A DNA stretch of 64,000 nt, taken from Ectocarpus siliculosus (lineage: Eukaryota; Sar; Phaeophyceae; Ectocarpales; Ectocarpaceae). The stretch spans positions 1 to 64,000 of the forward strand of contig FN648515.1 in NCBI GenBank assembly GCA_000310025.1, read 5' to 3'. Under the pieces are notes generated by a model. It saw nothing but the letters and a program-made list of their open reading frames with translations, did not search any database and was not told the DNA's origin. Positions 59,409 through 64,000 of this stretch are shown here, piece by piece (within the stretch, counting starts at the first letter, position 1; every line of letters begins with the position of its first letter). The translations under genes and the position numbers were made by a program.

Positions 59409-62400
59409 TGCGGTGCTGCAGGTTGAATTGCATCGAGCTGTTCGCCAACGGCGGGGGGGGGAGGGATGATGACGAGGGCGGCGCCAGCAATAGTAACCAC
59501 AGCAGCAACAGCAGCAACGACAACAACAACAACAGCTTTTGTCACGACGGGGATTTCTTGGAACGGGAGCAGGCCATTTTCAAAGGGTTCACGCGAGAGG
59601 AAGACCGCAAGCGGTTCGTCACGGAGCACGTCCCCCTCGCGAAGCTAAGTCAGGGAGGCATGATCGCGGCGGGCACCCCTGTCTGCAATCGAGCCTTCAG
59701 GGAGTTTTTCAGGGTTTCCGACAGCCTCATATGTTCATGCAAAGGGACGGAAAAGGCTCCGGCGTCTAGATCAGCGACAAGGTGTGTGTGTGTGTGTGTT
59801 GGTTTGTGGGCTGCTAGCGTGTTGGGCCTCGTTTGGTAAATTCTACCACTTACTGTCAATAAGCAGTACTACAGGCATGCTGCTCTCAAGATAGACATAG
59901 ACTATGTAAGATTAAGTATGTTTGTAGAGATTGCAGCAGCAGTAAGTAGTAGATAGCTGTCTACTTAATTAAACATACATAAATACGTACATTCGATGAG
60001 CGGGCAGCTCACTTGTACTTGTCCTTTGGCCTTTGGCTGACGACGTCTTTCCCGTTCGTGCATGTTGTCACTTCTGTATCGTTCATAATTGTGTGTTGAT
60101 GGGTCTGTCTAAAGATGTCCTGTGCAAAAGACCAGAGATTCACCCAAGAGGGACAGGGCCATCGGCTTCCTTCAGAACTACCAGGACACGTTCGCGCAGC
60201 ACATGCCGAATTCCGACGACAAGTACCTCTACCTCAAGAACAAAAATGTATGTATGCGTACGCACTTCATATGTTTGTATGTTTGTATGTATGTATGTAC
60301 TGCGCGTATGTATTTGGGTTGTGACGGGAGGGAACATCACCCTCCCTCCTCATCAGTTTGTGGAAGGAAGGATAGTCCAAAGACGCCAACAAGTTTAGTC
60401 TTCTGTATGTGGTGTACTCTTGTTCCATGGTGGCGGTGGTGGTCGTGGGTGTGCGTGTGGAGCATTGCGCAGGTACAAAAAAGGTCGATCCGCAGTAACT
60501 TGATAATATTATATCATTTATTTGTTGACCAGTTCGTGCTGACCGAGTGGTCTATCCAATTGTTAGCCTTTTTCTGATTGGTAATACAAGCCTACTGCTG
60601 CTGTACTCTTCTATCTACCACTACCTATCGACGAGTCGCCATTGCCACAGCAACAGCTGGAGTACGTAAATACTGCTACTGGCAGCCGCATCCACCCACC
60701 ATCCATGCACGCCTCTCTTTTCGACTATTGTCATCTTCGCAGGAGTTGTTTGACGAGTACAAGAGCCAAACCCGGAAGGAGCTCCACGGGGAGCTAGTGG
60801 GACTGGACGCAGCCCTCTGAACGCGCGAGTACTTCAACAGGATATGGGCCCAAGAGTTCCCCCATCTCAAGTTGAAACCAACCGGAGACTTCATGCTTTG
60901 CAAGATCTGCACGCTCCTCAAGTCTGCGATCTTCGGAACGCAGTCCGGCTCCAGAGGCATCCAGGACGAGGCGGAGAAAGACCCGAAGAGAAAGGAGTAC
61001 GACGACCACATGGAGGTGCGTATGTATGTATTTGCTATTTGCGTGGTTTACAGCGTCATACGACGACATCACAACCCAACATGTTTTTTGAACAGACGCC
61101 ACAGCACAAACCCGGGGATGCACAGTATATGTTAGACACCCTTGTCTACCGCACCTACCTCCCCAAGAAGAAGTTCCAGGGGTGGGCACACCGGCTGCTG
61201 ACATGATTGTCGCGCTTACCCTTGAACACGGAGCAGCTAATCTGTGCCTTCGTGTTCGTGTCGACAGGACGTGAGCAACGACCGGAAGGCAATCTCAAAG
61301 CTTAAGACGGCTGCAGCGAATGCCAAGATGAACGGGGTGCCGTGGGACCAGCCCTACTGCATGATGGACGGCCCCAACCAGAGCAACTTCGTTGTCCCTC
61401 TGTCCAAGGACAAGGCTCACGGGATCGACGACAAGTAAGGGAACCCGTTGCTTTAGTAACGTAGTATCAATTTGTCGAGTAGGCTACGCGGAAAACACAT
61501 ACTTTAATGTAATTGGTTACGTTAACTTCAATCAGCGTGGTATCAGCGAACGTGGACAGGTCACCGGTCGTGAGGAAAAGAAGAAATAGGTGGTAGTAAC
61601 AGGCCCGTCGGCCCCTTCATCCAACACGAGGAATCGCAACCCCACACCCCATCGCGCGCTCGCACCGCCCCCTGTCTAATTCCTGTTTTCCAGGGGGTAT
61701 GGCGAACGCGCGAAGGTATACGGTGTGCTCGTCGCCGGGATGATCATGAACGTGTTCTTCGCCCCCCAGATTCTCGGCACGGGTGAGTGCGCATGATGAC
61801 TCACGTTTGAGGCATGTTCGAGCAGGGTAGGAGACTTTACATCTGAGAACGTAGAAGGGAGCAAGCTATTCACGGACGGTAGCAAGATAAAACTCTTTCA
61901 TTGCATGTTCGTTCATGATCGAATTGTTCGCCGCTTGCCGATGAGGCTTGCGTCGGTTGGTGTTAGGGTGCATGGCAGTCGGGCATACTGCCATGCTCAC
62001 ACCTCTAACGCAGGGAAGTACGCTTGGCAGTCGCGTTATATTTACGTTGATTGGCGACCGCCGTCTTCAATGGTTTTGAGCTCAGTTGCATTAATCTTGT
62101 CCTTTCACGCGTATCGCCGTTTGGCTTGGGCCGCGGCACAAGTCTAGTTCTACGTGGCGCGAGATAAAAAGACAGCTAGGTATCATAAACCCAATGAAAT
62201 TGCGGGCATCGTCATGTATGTACGTTTTATTCTCATCATGTATGTTCTCGTGCTATGGGGGCGTGACACGTTTTTCCGTCGCAGGTACAAATCTCGTCGC
62301 AACGGCGCTGTGCTACCAGTTCATGGAACTGACCCTCTCCTGGGAACATGCCCTGGGAGACGTGACCGTGCAGGTGGACAACACTGTCGCCGAGAACAAG

Positions 62401-64000
62401 AACAACTACCTCATGGGCATTTTGGCAGCGATGGTTGGTCGGGGAATCATGAGGACGGTCACGCTCTGCTTCATGATGGTTGGCCACACCCACATCCAGA
62501 TCGACCAGATTTTCTCCTGGTGAGTAGTCGTCGCGGAAGAAACACATAAGAATAATGCACAGGATGGTCGACGTATAGTATGTATCCACTGTGCGTTCGA
62601 GGGACGTTACATTTTTCGTCTTGCAGCGCCTACTATTTGTTGGTGAAATAAATGTATATCCCTCGTGATCGAGCCTTTGTCCTCGGGGTGCGGTTGATCT
62701 AAGGCGTATATCCACATCTTCATCTTGCCGACAAATAGATCCCGACGTCAACCATTTACAAAAGACACCCCAACCTTTCTTGTTCGTCTCGTGCCCCCCC
62801 CTTTTGCCCACGTCGTATTTGCGCCATTTTGATGCGAAGCTTCGCCAAAGCGGTGAAAGGGGTCGACATCTTCACGCGAGAGGAGCTGGGGGACGCCTTC
62901 AGACGCGGCTACAAAAAGGTACAAGTGAAATGCCGGACCCTAGAAAACCTCGCCAACTTCAAGGACCTGGTGGCTCCCGTAACACGACGCATCCCAAACA
63001 TCACCAACTACCAAGCTTTCAAAATCTACAAGGAGGGGCCCTCGATGGTGGTGACGGTAAAGATGAAGATGCACCACGAGGACTGGTTAGGCTTCAGCGA
63101 AGATGGGAAGACGGTGGGGAGTGGGGACGGATTCAGCCCTTGGCGCCTGATGCACGCACATGCAGTGCACTTGGAGGCAACCCCGCCCTACGAGCTCAAA
63201 CTGGTCCAGGATGAAATAATTCACCGGGTAGAGCTGCGTCAACAAGCCTCGTGGCAGAAGCTACCAGTCGCCTACGTCGGCGGTACGTTTTCGTTTTTTT
63301 TCGCAATATCGTTCAACGAGAGAATCCCAATATGTTGCTTGCCGTACAAGAGCCCTGGTAATGACGTATCCTGAGTTCGTTGTTCGCCTTTGTCAATGAC
63401 ATGATGCTGCAAGAAACAAAGCTCTCAAGCGTTGCAAAACCGTTGTCCCGAACTACGACGCGCCGTAATGGATCCAGACCCGGAAAAGCAAAAGCGCGTC
63501 AAGCTGGATCACGCCGACAGCCTCAGAATATTAAGGACGACGGGAACCAAGGCATTCGACCTGGACACATCCTGGCTTCCTCTTCAGGTCTCCGGCGACG
63601 ACTCTGAACCAGACCTGGACGACGGTGGCGACGAGGGGGGTCTCTCACACGGTCTCTCCGACGACGACGACAACAGCTCGTTCGGAGACGATCTCAATGA
63701 ACGTCTACGGCAGCATCAACAAAGTTGCCGTGCCGCCCAGGGGGGGGGGCGGCGGCTGCGGGATAAACAGACATGGGCACATGGCACAATGCACTCTTTC
63801 TCGTTCTTTCTGTCGGATGGAGCCCCTTTTCTTGTGAGAAAGGTCATCGACAAGCGCGAAGTTGACGGGCAGGAGGAGGTAGCTCTTCACTGGTACACCC
63901 CTAGGAAACGCCTGGTCGACAGCGCGGTGAATGTGTCCTTCGACACGTACGCCGGAGCGTCCTTCTCTCCTACCTACATAGCAGGGGACGCGACTTCCCG
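59126..64000 (+). CDS. DUF7869-type transposase-like protein, runs off window
   Basis: Exons by GT-AG and phase: 59126-59781, 60136-60247, 60743-61015, from 61096, 61268-61434 (donor GTAAGG), 61694-61782, 62285-62519 (donor GTGAGT), 62840 to about 63282, then from about 63414, open to the edge. Exon 1 is charged, has a run of 11 Gln and CCRLNCIELF, and ends AGTPVCNRAFREFFRVSD. Exon 3 has LCKICTLL. Exon 5 has MMDGPNQSNFVVP. Exon 7 has VTVQVDNTVAENKNNYLMG and VGHTHIQIDQIFS, the signature of the DUF7869 family, which looks like an RNase H-fold integrase or transposase. The acidic residues of these motifs are candidate metal ligands. An in-frame TGA at 60818-60820 interrupts exon 3 between LDAAL and TREYF. 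The exon 4 donor and the last junction are uncertain. It may be a decayed or a host-adopted copy. Confidence 0.7.
59379..59411 (+). repeat. (CAG)11 polyglutamine tract
   Basis: Eleven CAG codons run in frame in exon 1 of the DUF7869 gene. Pure CAG runs are unstable, so the length is likely to vary between individuals. Confidence 0.9.

Noticed and set aside
60818-60820. Selenocysteine or stop read-through at the TGA in the DUF7869 gene
   Set aside because: No downstream stem-loop evidence and no family precedent known to me. A null mutation or sequence error is simpler.
1-64000. tRNA and rRNA genes
   Set aside because: I looked for GGTTCRA-type B boxes with a matching acceptor stem and for conserved rRNA cores and found none I could defend. 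A covariance-model scan would be decisive.

Overview
The window looks like nuclear DNA of a eukaryote, most likely a stramenopile and probably a brown alga. This is inferred from GT-AG spliced genes, moderately high GC, dense transposons of algal type and many scattered TACAGCAGTA-like words. No rRNA gene, tRNA gene, CRISPR array or bacterial-type operon is visible. Most of the 64 kb is a chain of DNA transposons whose exact ends can be read.

Region by region: (1) 884-11784 is a 10.9 kb element with ~205 bp terminal inverted repeats (TIRs) and a TA target duplication. It carries an ISL2EU/IS4EU-type DDE transposase, a small AT-hook protein gene and, convergent with the transposase, a decayed gene joining an XPG/FEN1-type nuclease to a SWIM zinc finger. 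(2) 13120-37120 is a 24.0 kb CACTA-type element with perfect 21-bp CACTG...CAGTG ends and a TA duplication. It is inserted in a copy of a repeat whose uninterrupted paralogue lies at 12031-12256. It carries a multi-exon Plavaka-like transposase (minus strand) and an intact eight-exon gene for an 809-residue protein of unknown function (plus strand). A 1.86 kb element with ~0.5 kb TIRs sits in an intron of the transposase. (3) 38609-46329 is a 7.7 kb PIF/Harbinger element with a TAA duplication, a broken transposase and an assembly gap. (4) 46738-47975 is a Copia-like gag remnant.

From about 51.4 kb onward the density of real exons rises. On the minus strand a gene of at least ten exons starts with a ParB-like domain and ends with segments resembling a DNA methyltransferase. 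On the plus strand a gene with a DUF7869-type domain (DN..ENKN and GHTHxxID motifs) runs off the right edge.

The ISL2EU, Harbinger and Copia genes carry frameshifts or stops. The CACTA genes look intact where exons can be modelled, and the flanks of that element are about 98% identical to the empty site, so it is probably the youngest large insertion. The most unusual points are the XPG-SWIM nuclease inside an ISL2EU-type element, the self-contained proof of the 24 kb CACTA insertion, its orphan 809-residue gene, and the ParB-methyltransferase gene in a nuclear genome.
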